A stretch of DNA of 64,000 nucleotides. It comes from Caldilineaceae bacterium. Its GTDB lineage: Bacteria; Chloroflexota; Anaerolineae; Caldilineales; Caldilineaceae. A program made the position numbers and the translations under genes. Location of the stretch: positions 62,001-126,000 of the forward strand of contig JACKBA010000010.1 in the NCBI GenBank assembly GCA_020634815.1, read 5' to 3'. Every line of letters starts with the position of its first letter. The stretch's first letter is position 1. Below, piece by piece: positions 18,808 through 28,324 of the stretch. Under the pieces are notes generated by a model. The model saw only the letters and a program-made list of their open reading frames with translations, was not told the DNA's origin and ran no database searches.

Positions 18808-19053
18808 GGATCACACCACGGTGAATGGCAGGTGAGTGCGTCAACAGGCAGCGCAGGGAGCAGTACACGCCGTACATCTCAACCGCTTCGCGCCGGACGC
18901 ATTCCGTCACTATACCGCAGCCGGCGAAGAATGGGCCATGTCCGAGGCGCGTTGTGAAGAACATCACTGCGCGGATGTGCAGCGCAGCGCAGCCTGAGTC
19001 GCCGCCATCCCGTATGCTTGGAGCAGAGAGGCCATCATGCTGGGGGAGGGATT

Positions 19054-19494
19054 ATGGTACAGGTAACTATCAGCAATCTAGACAGCATTGGCGGCGCCGT
19101 TACGGCAGTTGTAACGGGGAAGCTGGACGCGGTCAGCGCCGACGCGTTCGTGCAGGCCATATTGCCGGTCATTGCGCCGCGCTGCACCCTGGTGCTCGAA
19201 ATGGCCGGCGTCAGCGAAGTAACCCATGCCGGGCTGGTTGCGCTCTTCCGCGTGGCGCTGGCGGCCAGCGGTCTCATCGGCGACGACGCGGCCGGCAACC
19301 AGGCAGCGTTCAATCGTCTGCTGCGTGCCGACTATCACGGGATCGCGCCGCTTCACCTGGTCGCGCCGCGCTGGCATGTGAGTGCGCAGATCCAGACAAG
19401 CGGTCTCGGCGCAATCGCCGTTGTCCACGAACGGCGGGAAGAAATGCAAGGGACGCCGCAGCGCAGCGTCCCTTACCGGCAACATGCCGCATGA
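19054..19494 (+). CDS. STAS-domain protein (anti-sigma-factor-antagonist-like) lacking the usual phospho-serine
   Basis: The 146-residue product is one STAS domain: beta start VQVTISNLD, GKLDAVSADAFV, then CTLVLEMAGVSEVTHAGLVAL. In SpoIIAA-type proteins the corresponding loop reads D-S-S-G-L with a phosphorylated Ser; here it is T-H-A-G-L, so switching by phosphorylation at that place seems lost. A GGAGG ribosome-binding site precedes the ATG. No kinase or sigma gene is nearby. A role in partner-switch signalling is inferred from the fold only. Confidence 0.65.
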   Translation: MVQVTISNLDSIGGAVTAVVTGKLDAVSADAFVQAILPVIAPRCTLVLEMAGVSEVTHAGLVALFRVALAASGLIGDDAAGNQAAFNRLLRADYHGIAPLHLVAPRWHVSAQIQTSGLGAIAVVHERREEMQGTPQRSVPYRQHAA

Positions 19495-19536
19495 GAGCGA
19501 ACCGGGATGCGGCGCCCAATGACGCGCAACCCGTAC

Positions 19537-20718
19537 TTAGGCGAAAACAGGCGTTCGACAGGCGAGTTCAGCAACCAGCGATGCACCCAGGTCGACCATC
19601 TCCGCCAGCCGCTGCGGGCTCACGAGTTCCACCGTGTCCGAGCGCAGATGATAGCTTGGATTCTCGGCCCGTGCGGTGAAAGCCAGCGTGGGCACGCCGC
19701 GGAACGCAAAAGTCGAGTGGTTGCTCTCCGGCCAGGGTTCGGTCCACGTCACGTCGGGAAAGCGCCCGACGACCTGGTCGACGGCATGCTGTGTCTCCGG
19801 CGGCAGGTTGAAGGCGGCAATGGTATTGGGGCCGGCGGCCAATCCCACGGCGTCGAAGTTCATGGCGGCCAGCACGTGACCAAAGCCGTCGGCGCGGCGA
19901 CGTACGTATTCGTCGTCGCCGATGGGCATATATTCCTCGTTGGTAAAGGCGACGAATTCCAGGCTGTAGGGCTGATCCTCGCGGCAGAGGCGCTCGGCCA
20001 ATGCCAGCATCACGGCGACGCCCGTCGCGTTGTCGGTGGCGCCGGGCGTGTCGATCTTGGTGTCGTAATGGGCGCAGATCACCAGTTGCTCGCGGCATGC
20101 GCCATGCAGCCGGCCGACGACATTCGCTGTGCTGCCGGGCGTGCGGCGGCTGTCGACGCGCAGCCGGACCGGCTCGCCGGCGTTGGCGCGCAGCAACTCG
20201 CCCACATGCGCGGGCACCGTCACCGACGGAATGGGAAACTCCCAATCTTCGATGAGCCGTTCTAGCGAACCGGCGCGCGCCTGCACCGTGACGATGGCAG
20301 CAGGCGCTTTCTCCTCCAGCAACTCGACAACGCGCGTCTCTTCCGGTCCTTTGAAGGTCCAGGCCTTGGGCGGCAGCGGGCTGCGCACAAAGTCACCGTG
20401 CAAGACGGCAACCTTCCCACGCAGATCGGCGGCTTCCAACTCCGCCAGCGAACCGATGAGGAGTGTCGTCGCTGTGACGAGGCAACTGGGCGAGAAGGCA
20501 TTGGCGGCGACGGTCAGCGCGGTGTTGTCAAAGCAGAGCCACGCGCCGAGTTCCTCCCAGGCCGGGCAGGCGAAGTCCTGCATCTCCACCGCCATACCGC
20601 ATTGGCGGAATACGGACTCGATGTAGTGGGCGGCGGCCCAGTTGGCGGGTGAGCCGCCGGGCCGGGCGCCGATTTCGGTGCTCAGCTTTTTGACATGGCG
20701 TACTACAGAATCTGGCAT
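19537..20718 (-). CDS. M28-family zinc aminopeptidase/exopeptidase
   Basis: The 393-residue protein has the M28 di-zinc site complete: His217 and Asp219 (CAHYDT), bridging Asp229 (GATDNATG), Glu261/Glu262 (TNEEY), Asp289 (NFDAVG) and His357 (NPSYHLRSD). A PA-like insert lies between about residues 75 and 180. No signal peptide is seen, so it is probably cytoplasmic and trims peptides from the amino end. It appears monocistronic. Confidence 0.88.
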   Translation of the reverse strand: MPDSVVRHVKKLSTEIGARPGGSPANWAAAHYIESVFRQCGMAVEMQDFACPAWEELGAWLCFDNTALTVAANAFSPSCLVTATTLLIGSLAELEAADLRGKVAVLHGDFVRSPLPPKAWTFKGPEETRVVELLEEKAPAAIVTVQARAGSLERLIEDWEFPIPSVTVPAHVGELLRANAGEPVRLRVDSRRTPGSTANVVGRLHGACREQLVICAHYDTKIDTPGATDNATGVAVMLALAERLCREDQPYSLEFVAFTNEEYMPIGDDEYVRRRADGFGHVLAAMNFDAVGLAAGPNTIAAFNLPPETQHAVDQVVGRFPDVTWTEPWPESNHSTFAFRGVPTLAFTARAENPSYHLRSDTVELVSPQRLAEMVDLGASLVAELACRTPVFA

Positions 20719-20872
20719 GAAAGCGCTCCATTTCAGGTGGAATCGATTTGTTGTGCGGCGTGTATGAACGCGCCGTACAGCGCCAGGGTAGCACGGATGG
20801 ATTGCCGGTGAATCGTGGTGAAGTTGTGGCGGATTCTGCCCGCGTCTCGCAGAGAGGGCCGGCGCCTTGCGG

Positions 20873-21346
20873 CTAGACGACGCGGAAGATGCCGATCTCG
20901 GCGTCCGGCAGCGCCGCGCGCAGATCGGCGCTGCGCAGGATCACGGTGGTGCCGCGCACGCCCGAGCCGATGGAGATCTCTTCTTCGGCCAGCACGCTCT
21001 CGTCGATGTAGATGGGCAGCGGCTGCGGCAGGCCAAAGGGCGAGACCGCGCCAATGGGGTAGCCGGTGACGGAGAGCACTTCCTCCTCGGTCGCCGTGGT
21101 CAGCCGCGACTGGCCGAGATGCTGGCGCAGCGTCTTCCACGCGACCTGCGCCGGACCGGCGACGAGCACCATGGCGAAGCGATCCTGGCCCAGGCGGAAG
21201 AGGATGCTGCGCACGACCTGCTCCGGACGCTGGCCGCGTTCCTCCGCCGCCTGCTGCAAGGAATGAACAGGGCCCGCGTGCACGTAGACGCGGTTTGTCA
21301 CACCTAGTGCGTCGAGTGCTGTGGCAACGGGCGGCTGGTTCGTCAT
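20873..21346 (-). CDS. YbaK/EbsC-type aminoacyl-tRNA deacylase
   Basis: The 157-residue product is a single YbaK/ProX-like domain. It has VHSLQQAAEERG and VVRSILFRLGQ near the start, a central VAWKTLRQHLG, and TGYPIGAVSPFGLP, the conserved glycine loop, followed by EEISIGSG. These proteins hydrolyse mischarged tRNA (for example Cys- or Ala-tRNAPro) in trans. The ATG at 21346 fits the domain start. Confidence 0.88.
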   Translation of the reverse strand: MTNQPPVATALDALGVTNRVYVHAGPVHSLQQAAEERGQRPEQVVRSILFRLGQDRFAMVLVAGPAQVAWKTLRQHLGQSRLTTATEEEVLSVTGYPIGAVSPFGLPQPLPIYIDESVLAEEEISIGSGVRGTTVILRSADLRAALPDAEIGIFRVV

Positions 21347-21395
21347 GGCTGAGTCTCGGTTTCGTGTGCGCACACTACCGGCGCGTGAAGAATGA

Positions 21396-21434
21396 CAAAC
21401 AGCCTGCCCATGCCACGCAGGCACGGGCAGGCTG
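21396..21434 (-). terminator. Intrinsic terminator of the aldo/keto reductase gene
   Basis: A 10-bp stem (CAGCCTGCCC at 21401-21410 with GGGCAGGCTG at 21425-21434) is followed on the reverse strand by TTTGTC, 14 bases after the stop codon. Confidence 0.65.
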
Positions 21435-21447
21435 CCGGCACAGGTCG

Positions 21448-22419
<972 letters not shown>

Positions 22420-22554
22420 GTTTCCTTCCTTCCGTTTCGTTTTGGGTTGATTGTGATTGATGCGCGGGCAGCCGCCTCAAGTGGGGCGGAAAATGCCGCG
22501 TTTTATAGCATAGTGCAATCGTATGCGTACGTTATGCTGGGTTCGTTACAGTTT

Positions 22555-22600
22555 GAAGAAAAACAATGCCGGGTGTGGCGGATCCGCCACACCCGGCATT
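22555..22600 (-). terminator. Intrinsic terminator: 36-bp perfect palindrome
   Basis: Positions 22565-22600 are a perfect palindrome centred on GATC (arm AATGCCGGGTGTGGCG). On the reverse strand it is followed by TGTTTTTCTTC, so it ends the transcript of the giant protein gene whose stop is at 22624. Confidence 0.85.
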
Positions 22601-22623
22601 CAATGCATAGGGCTTCGCAAGAC

Positions 22624-25600
22624 TCAGCGTTTCATCGTTGGCAGGAAGATGTAGAACTCAGCGTCGAGTTCGGCTTCCGCCGCCATACACGACTCAATCG
22701 CCTGGACACCGGATACCGTCACGCACGCCGAGGTGACGCGCACGCGCACGCTGTCGCTGTCCGTCCACTGGCCGCCTCGCACATCGGTGGCGGTCACGGT
22801 GGCCTTGTTGCGCGTGGTGCGACTCAGTGCAACGGTACAGGTGTACTTCCAGCGTTCGCCGGCGTCCAGCACACCGTTGCCGTTATCACCGTCCGGCCCG
22901 CGCAACTGGCAATCGGGCATGGAATCGGCCACGTTGACGTTCGCCAGCGGCGTATCGCCGGTATTCTTCACCTTGACCGTGTAGTCAACGTCGTCACCCT
23001 GCTGGACTACCGTGCGATTGGCCGTCTTGTTGACGCTGATGCCTGGTCGGATCAGGTCGATGAAGATGCTGTCCTCGGCGGTCAGGTAGCGGCCGCGCGG
23101 ATCCTTCGCCGTGACACTGGCGACATTTGTCACATCAGAGCAAAGACCAGGCGTCGTACAGGCGGCGCCCACTTCGCTTGCGCCGGACGGCGAGACCACC
23201 TCGCCCTGACAGAACGTGACGGCGCAGGTGTAGATCCACTCCTCGCCCGGATCCAGTTTGCGATTGCCGTTGTCGCCGCGCGGCTGCGACAGATAACACT
23301 GCGGCATGCTGTCGGTCACGCTGACGCGCGAGAGTGACACATCGCCCCAGTTGCGCACGCGCAGGGTGAAGTGAACCGTCTCGCCCGGATAGATGACCGT
23401 CTCATCCGCCTCCTTGATGATTTCCAGCGCCGGTCGCTCGACATTGACCGCCGCGCTATCTTCATCCGACCAGGCCGTGCCGCGTGGGTCGTAGCCGGTG
23501 GCGCGCGCCGTGTTCGTCACGTCGTCAGCGGGTTGCATCTCGCACGTGTAGACCCAGTTCTCCAGCGGGTCAAGGATGCCGTTGGCGTTGTCGCCGGACG
23601 GCCCAGCGAGGGCGCACGCCGGGAGCGAGTCTTCGATCGTGACATTCGTCAGCCCAATATCGCCCGTGTTCTTCACATTGATGGTGAACTTGACCTTCTC
23701 GCCGGGCTTGATCTCGCTCTTGTCGACGCTCTTTGTTACGTCGATACCCGGGTGGATCAGATCCACAAAGGCCGTATCGCTGTCCCTGACGACATTGCCG
23801 GCGCCGTCCTTGGCCGTGACGGTTGCCTCGTTGGTAACGTCGCTGCAGATCGGTGGCACGACATTGGGTTCTGGGCAGATGTAGCCGTTCGCAACGTGGC
23901 CGGCAATGTTCAGCGTGTGCGTACCGCCGAGTTGTTGCCAGTTCGTGCGCCCGTCTGCGCTGATGAACTTGCGCAGCGTACCTTCCTGTGTCACGGTGAA
24001 GACGCTGCGTTCGCCGACCTGGAAGCGCCCCAGGTTGCGGAACGAATTCCATACCCGATAGATATCGTAGCCGATATAGGCTGGCATCGGCGCCTTATTG
24101 ACTACGGTCAGTTCGAAGACCCGCCGGGTCGGGCTCCAGCAACTTCCGAACGATGGGCCGACCAGCGTCGGCAGCGGTGTTGTACAGGCCGGCGCGACTT
24201 CGGCATCCGGCGCCACCATGTCCCAGCCAATCGTCGTGTCGACTTCTGCGCTGCTGGCGGCAACTACGTCGCCGGTCGTCAGCGGTTGACCTGGGCAGAC
24301 GGTCAACGTACATCCGTATTGCCACGTCTCACCTACGGCAAGCTTGCTGTCACCGTCATCGCCGGTGGGACCGGTCAACGAACACTGCGGCAAGGCATCG
24401 GTGACATCGATGTCGCTCAACATGGTGTTGCCCGTGTTACGCACCCTGACGGTGAACGCAATCTCCTCGTCCGGATAGACGAACGCCCGATCAGCCGTTT
24501 TGATGAGTTCGATGGCCGGCGTTCGAACCTCGACTTTTGCCCGATCGTCGGCGTTCCACGGATTGCCGAGCGCGTCATAGCCGGTCACCGTGGCGATATT
24601 GACCGTGTCGGCTGGTATCGCCATGGAGCATCCATACATCCATACTTCGCCCGGCTCCAGCGCACCATTCCCATCGTCGCCGGAGGGACCGGTCAGTTCG
24701 CAGGCTGCCAGGCCTTCATCCACGCTGACGTCGTGCAGCGGCGTGTCCCCCGCGTTCCGCACGACGATTTGATAATTCACCGTTTCGCCAGCATCGACGA
24801 TTTCACGATCCACGCTCTTCTCAAGCGAAATGAGCGGTGCAATCACGTCGACCGTGGCGCTGTCTGTCCACCAGACCGACTCGCCCCACGATGCATCGGC
24901 CGAGGCAGTGGCTGTGTTTGTTGTGTCCTGAACCAACTCGCTGGAGCAGGTAAAGCGCCACGTCTCGTCAACGTCCAGCCACTCGTTCCGGTTTGTGTCG
25001 CCGGCGTTGAAGTCGCCGTCCACAACAGCAGTCACCACGCAGCGCTCATCGTCGATCCGCACGTTGCGCAGCGGTACTTCGCCCGTATTCTCGACGGCGA
25101 AGGTGTAGGTTACGACCGTATTTGGATAGACGATTGGCGTGCTCACACTCTTGTCGAGAGTGACGGCGGGACGGCCCGGCTCGTTGACAAAAGTGCAAGT
25201 GATGGATTCGCCAGCGTCAAGGTCAATGAACGCCTTCCCGGCAATCGGATCGACGGTCGTTCCGCCGTCGGGATCGGTGCAGTCGATAGCTGCGACGTGC
25301 CAATCTTGCTTGCCGCGCTCGATTACGGTGTAGGCGCCGGCCGCAATATTGGCAAATGCCTTGCTGCCGCCGGTCGCTTCTACGGTGAACTCGCCGAGCG
25401 ACGTGTCGAAGGCCCACGGCGTATCGGGCATGCCGTTTACCTGCTTGACGATTGTGATCGATCCGGCGTTGGCGACGTTGGCAAAGGTGCAGATGACCGT
25501 CTCGCCCGGATCGAGGTCGACCGTGGCGGTGGCCGTTGCCAGATTCACCTGCGTGCCGAAGTCCGGATCAAGACAAGTCAGCGCACCCAGGGCCCAGTTG

Positions 25601-27927
25601 TCGATCTGTGTCTCGGCGATGGGGTAGGTGCCCGGTGGCAGCAGGGTGAATTCGCGCTGTCCACCGACCGCCGGCAACGTGAAAGCGCCGAGACCGCCGC
25701 TGAACGCCCAGTCGGCCGAAGCGGTACCGACAACCTGTTTGATCACCGTTATGGCGCTGCGCCGGATGTTGGTGAAGGTACAGACGACATCCTGTCCTTC
25801 GCCGACGAAGACCTCGCCCGTCACGTCCGGTGTCCAGGTTGTGCCCTGTGTCGTCTCGGTGCAACGCAGGGAGCGGTCATAGTTGTCCAGTTCGGTCAGC
25901 GTACCGGCCCCTTCCCCGACCGTATGGATACCGGCGGTGACTTCGTGCTTGCCGGTGGTGCCGCCATGCTTCACATCTGCGGCCAGAATGACCGCGTCAA
26001 TGGCCAGGTTGAAGAAGCCGTCGTCGTTGACGGGCTGCACTTCTTTGCGCACTTCGAGCAGACCGACTGCAGGGGCCTCAGTCTGATTGCCAATCAAGAT
26101 CGGATCGGCGCATGTCGGTCCGGCAATTGGCTCGGCGCCGCTGACGGGTGCAGCGCCGCCCATCGTGATTCCGGCCATCCCTGCGCCGGTTGGGTAGGGC
26201 CGGCTCAAGGCAAGGGTGAACGTCGAACCCTCCGGCGGGACACCGTCGGGCGTCTGCCAGCGGATGCCGCGCAACCCCGTGCCACCCTCCCCGCTATCCT
26301 CGACGATGCTCCATCCCGCTGTGGTGCGTTCGGCATCGATCTGGCTTTCATCGATGCACGAAGGCAACGCCAGCGTCCAGGCGTCCAGCGGTTGGCTCTC
26401 CATGAACTGGTAGGCGGCATATGTCCAGGCCAGTTCATCATCGCTTTTCTCTACCAGTTCGACGCCGTAGATATCGTAGAGAGATGGATAATACTCGGCA
26501 TAGAGCGGTGCCTGCGTCACACTGAACGGCTTGCATGCCGTACCGTCGCCAGGGTCGGTGTTGATCCAGCCGTTCTGCGCCTCTTCGCAAAGCTTGAAGT
26601 CGCCGGCCTGGTTGGGAGCGAGCGTGGCTTTGCCATCGAGACCGGTCACCTGGCAGAAGCCGATTGTCGCGTCATTTTCATCCTTGACGCAGAACGTCCA
26701 GCCAAAGAGACCCGGTTCGCCATCGTCGTAGGCGCCGTTGCCGTTCTGGTCGTGGTACTTCATGGCGTGCACGGTGGCCGTGTCGGGTGCCAGTACGTCG
26801 ACACGCGCGGTGTCGCTGGCGAAGTAGCTCTGGCCATCGAACTCGCCGGATGCCGTCGCCTCGTTATCAAAGTCGGTCTCAATATCGTATGCCGTGCAGA
26901 CATACGAATAATCGGCGCCGGACTTCATTTCGCCGATCTCCCGGTCGCAGTCAGGCGTCAACGGATCGACGACGACGACGTCGCGCAGGCCGACGTTGCC
27001 CGGGTTGCTGACGGTGATCTCAAACTCGGCATAATCGCCGATGGTGATCTGCTGGAGATCCGGCGACTTCTCGATAGCGATGGCCGGCCCCGGCTGGATG
27101 AAACGCGCAAAGACACAGGCGTCGTTGCGCATCAGTTCGCCCGTAATGAAGTAATCGACAATGTTCGGGTCGTATTCACACGTTCCGGCCTCACCGGGCA
27201 CGAAACCCAGGATGTCGAGGGTGTAGGTGACGCCGTCGACGACAACCGTCTGGGGTGGTGTGTTGTTGACGAAGTCTACCTTATCGTCACACAAGTCCTC
27301 GTTCGAGGAACCGTAAGGGCAGAATCCGGCATTGGGCGTTTCGTCCAGGCGCATGGTGTAGGACATGAGCACGTCAATGCCGTCGTTCGGTGCATCGACA
27401 TGGACGGTCAGATCGACGAATTGCATGGGAATCAGCGCAGGGACGATGTTCTCATTGTAGTGAGTGAACTGGCCCAGAAAGAATGGTTCGGCAGGCTGGA
27501 AGGCGACACTGTCGACGCCGTTGAAGCCAAACCCGCTGCGGAAGACCACATTGCCGCAATCGGCGGCCGAGATCGGCTGACCGTAGCGGACGATGTTCTC
27601 ATTGGTCGGATCGCCCGGTGAATTATTGATGTCCTCGCAGGTGACAGGGCTCTGGTTCAGATCGCTGCGCGGGTAACTCCACTCGCCGTCGACGTTGCCA
27701 TCCGCATCTGCAGCGGATACGCTGCTACCGGACATTGCCGCGCCCTCCCCGGCGGCATTGAGCATTGCCGGCAGGTACAAACGCGGTATCGCCGGTGCGT
27801 CCGGCGCGTTGCCTTCTTGGGCTAGAGCGGCGCCTGGCCAGCCGGCCAACGCCAACAGCACCGCTGTCAGAGCAAGTGCGAACAGCGCGTGGCGGCAAAC
27901 ACTGGTTGTCAGAAGCTTGGTTTGCAT
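22624..27927 (-). CDS. Giant secreted multi-domain protein (choice-of-anchor-K-like, prealbumin-like and DUF11 repeats), 1767 residues
   Basis: A signal peptide (ALFALALTAVLLALAGWPGAALAQ) is followed by a RLYLPAML motif and an N-terminal domain with LGQFTHYNENI, the pattern of choice-of-anchor K domains. Then come a DUF11-type unit, a SdrD/SpaA-like unit (YHDQNGNGAYDDGEPGL), three prealbumin-like repeats each ending VxCTFxN, and six DUF11-type repeats of about 100 residues (for example VDFTVxVKNTGD with a D-G-N-G turn and YTC). The tail is FYIFLPTMKR. It is probably an extracellular fibre or sheath component. AAGGA precedes the ATG and a strong terminator follows. The upstream gene at 28325 is a shorter paralogue with the same domain order. 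Confidence 0.85.
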   Translation of the reverse strand: MQTKLLTTSVCRHALFALALTAVLLALAGWPGAALAQEGNAPDAPAIPRLYLPAMLNAAGEGAAMSGSSVSAADADGNVDGEWSYPRSDLNQSPVTCEDINNSPGDPTNENIVRYGQPISAADCGNVVFRSGFGFNGVDSVAFQPAEPFFLGQFTHYNENIVPALIPMQFVDLTVHVDAPNDGIDVLMSYTMRLDETPNAGFCPYGSSNEDLCDDKVDFVNNTPPQTVVVDGVTYTLDILGFVPGEAGTCEYDPNIVDYFITGELMRNDACVFARFIQPGPAIAIEKSPDLQQITIGDYAEFEITVSNPGNVGLRDVVVVDPLTPDCDREIGEMKSGADYSYVCTAYDIETDFDNEATASGEFDGQSYFASDTARVDVLAPDTATVHAMKYHDQNGNGAYDDGEPGLFGWTFCVKDENDATIGFCQVTGLDGKATLAPNQAGDFKLCEEAQNGWINTDPGDGTACKPFSVTQAPLYAEYYPSLYDIYGVELVEKSDDELAWTYAAYQFMESQPLDAWTLALPSCIDESQIDAERTTAGWSIVEDSGEGGTGLRGIRWQTPDGVPPEGSTFTLALSRPYPTGAGMAGITMGGAAPVSGAEPIAGPTCADPILIGNQTEAPAVGLLEVRKEVQPVNDDGFFNLAIDAVILAADVKHGGTTGKHEVTAGIHTVGEGAGTLTELDNYDRSLRCTETTQGTTWTPDVTGEVFVGEGQDVVCTFTNIRRSAITVIKQVVGTASADWAFSGGLGAFTLPAVGGQREFTLLPPGTYPIAETQIDNWALGALTCLDPDFGTQVNLATATATVDLDPGETVICTFANVANAGSITIVKQVNGMPDTPWAFDTSLGEFTVEATGGSKAFANIAAGAYTVIERGKQDWHVAAIDCTDPDGGTTVDPIAGKAFIDLDAGESITCTFVNEPGRPAVTLDKSVSTPIVYPNTVVTYTFAVENTGEVPLRNVRIDDERCVVTAVVDGDFNAGDTNRNEWLDVDETWRFTCSSELVQDTTNTATASADASWGESVWWTDSATVDVIAPLISLEKSVDREIVDAGETVNYQIVVRNAGDTPLHDVSVDEGLAACELTGPSGDDGNGALEPGEVWMYGCSMAIPADTVNIATVTGYDALGNPWNADDRAKVEVRTPAIELIKTADRAFVYPDEEIAFTVRVRNTGNTMLSDIDVTDALPQCSLTGPTGDDGDSKLAVGETWQYGCTLTVCPGQPLTTGDVVAASSAEVDTTIGWDMVAPDAEVAPACTTPLPTLVGPSFGSCWSPTRRVFELTVVNKAPMPAYIGYDIYRVWNSFRNLGRFQVGERSVFTVTQEGTLRKFISADGRTNWQQLGGTHTLNIAGHVANGYICPEPNVVPPICSDVTNEATVTAKDGAGNVVRDSDTAFVDLIHPGIDVTKSVDKSEIKPGEKVKFTINVKNTGDIGLTNVTIEDSLPACALAGPSGDNANGILDPLENWVYTCEMQPADDVTNTARATGYDPRGTAWSDEDSAAVNVERPALEIIKEADETVIYPGETVHFTLRVRNWGDVSLSRVSVTDSMPQCYLSQPRGDNGNRKLDPGEEWIYTCAVTFCQGEVVSPSGASEVGAACTTPGLCSDVTNVASVTAKDPRGRYLTAEDSIFIDLIRPGISVNKTANRTVVQQGDDVDYTVKVKNTGDTPLANVNVADSMPDCQLRGPDGDNGNGVLDAGERWKYTCTVALSRTTRNKATVTATDVRGGQWTDSDSVRVRVTSACVTVSGVQAIESCMAAEAELDAEFYIFLPTMKR

Positions 27928-28324
27928 GGTCGTTTTCCTTCGGGTCTACTACTATCAAGAGCCACTGTGGCTCCTGACTGTTGTGTTTTCGTCGCGGATA
28001 CCGTTGAATGGATCGGTGTTGTTCGTAAAGTACGCTCGCAGCGGTATATCCACTGTCGATGATAGACCCAGAGACACAAGCTCGGCATCAGCCAAATGTT
28101 GCGCCCCTTCTGTATGGCTTGACGGTTCGCTTGGGAACGCTTCCCCATGCTGGGAAGTCGCTTTAACGCGTTGGAGGGAGAAGGTCGGAAAGCTGTGTGG
28201 CACGCAAGAGAAAAGATACGCCGTACCACGTCGATGTGGTACGGCGTATGTGTGACTTCTGGAAGTTCATCTCGGCGGCGCTGCTCTGCGCCGATGAGAT
28301 GAATGCCTCAGTTGGTCCGGTTGA
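27928..28324. other. Intergenic region between the giant paralogues
   Basis: This stretch looks lower in G+C than its neighbours. It contains the terminator of the upstream paralogue (28205-28249), a second imperfect hairpin at about 28268-28304 (TTCATCTC pairing with GAGATGAA) and a short palindrome, GAGCCACTGTGGCTC, at about 27960-27974 just ahead of the downstream gene, a possible operator. No coding sequence is seen. Confidence 0.6.
28205..28249 (-). terminator. Intrinsic terminator of the second giant paralogue
   Basis: A perfect 14-bp stem (ATACGCCGTACCAC at 28216-28229 with its complement at 28236-28249, six-base loop) is followed on the reverse strand by CTTTTCTCTTG. Confidence 0.8.

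Noticed and set aside
19448..19474. A terminator for the M28 peptidase gene (AAGGGACGC...GCGTCCCTT)
   Set aside because: The stem lies inside the coding end of the STAS gene and has no T-run on the reverse strand.
23371..27621. A 1416-codon open frame antisense to the 1767-residue protein
   Set aside because: It has no domain pattern, is composed of repeated shadow motifs in step with the DUF11 repeats on the other strand, and the reverse-strand gene has a signal peptide, ribosome-binding site and terminator.
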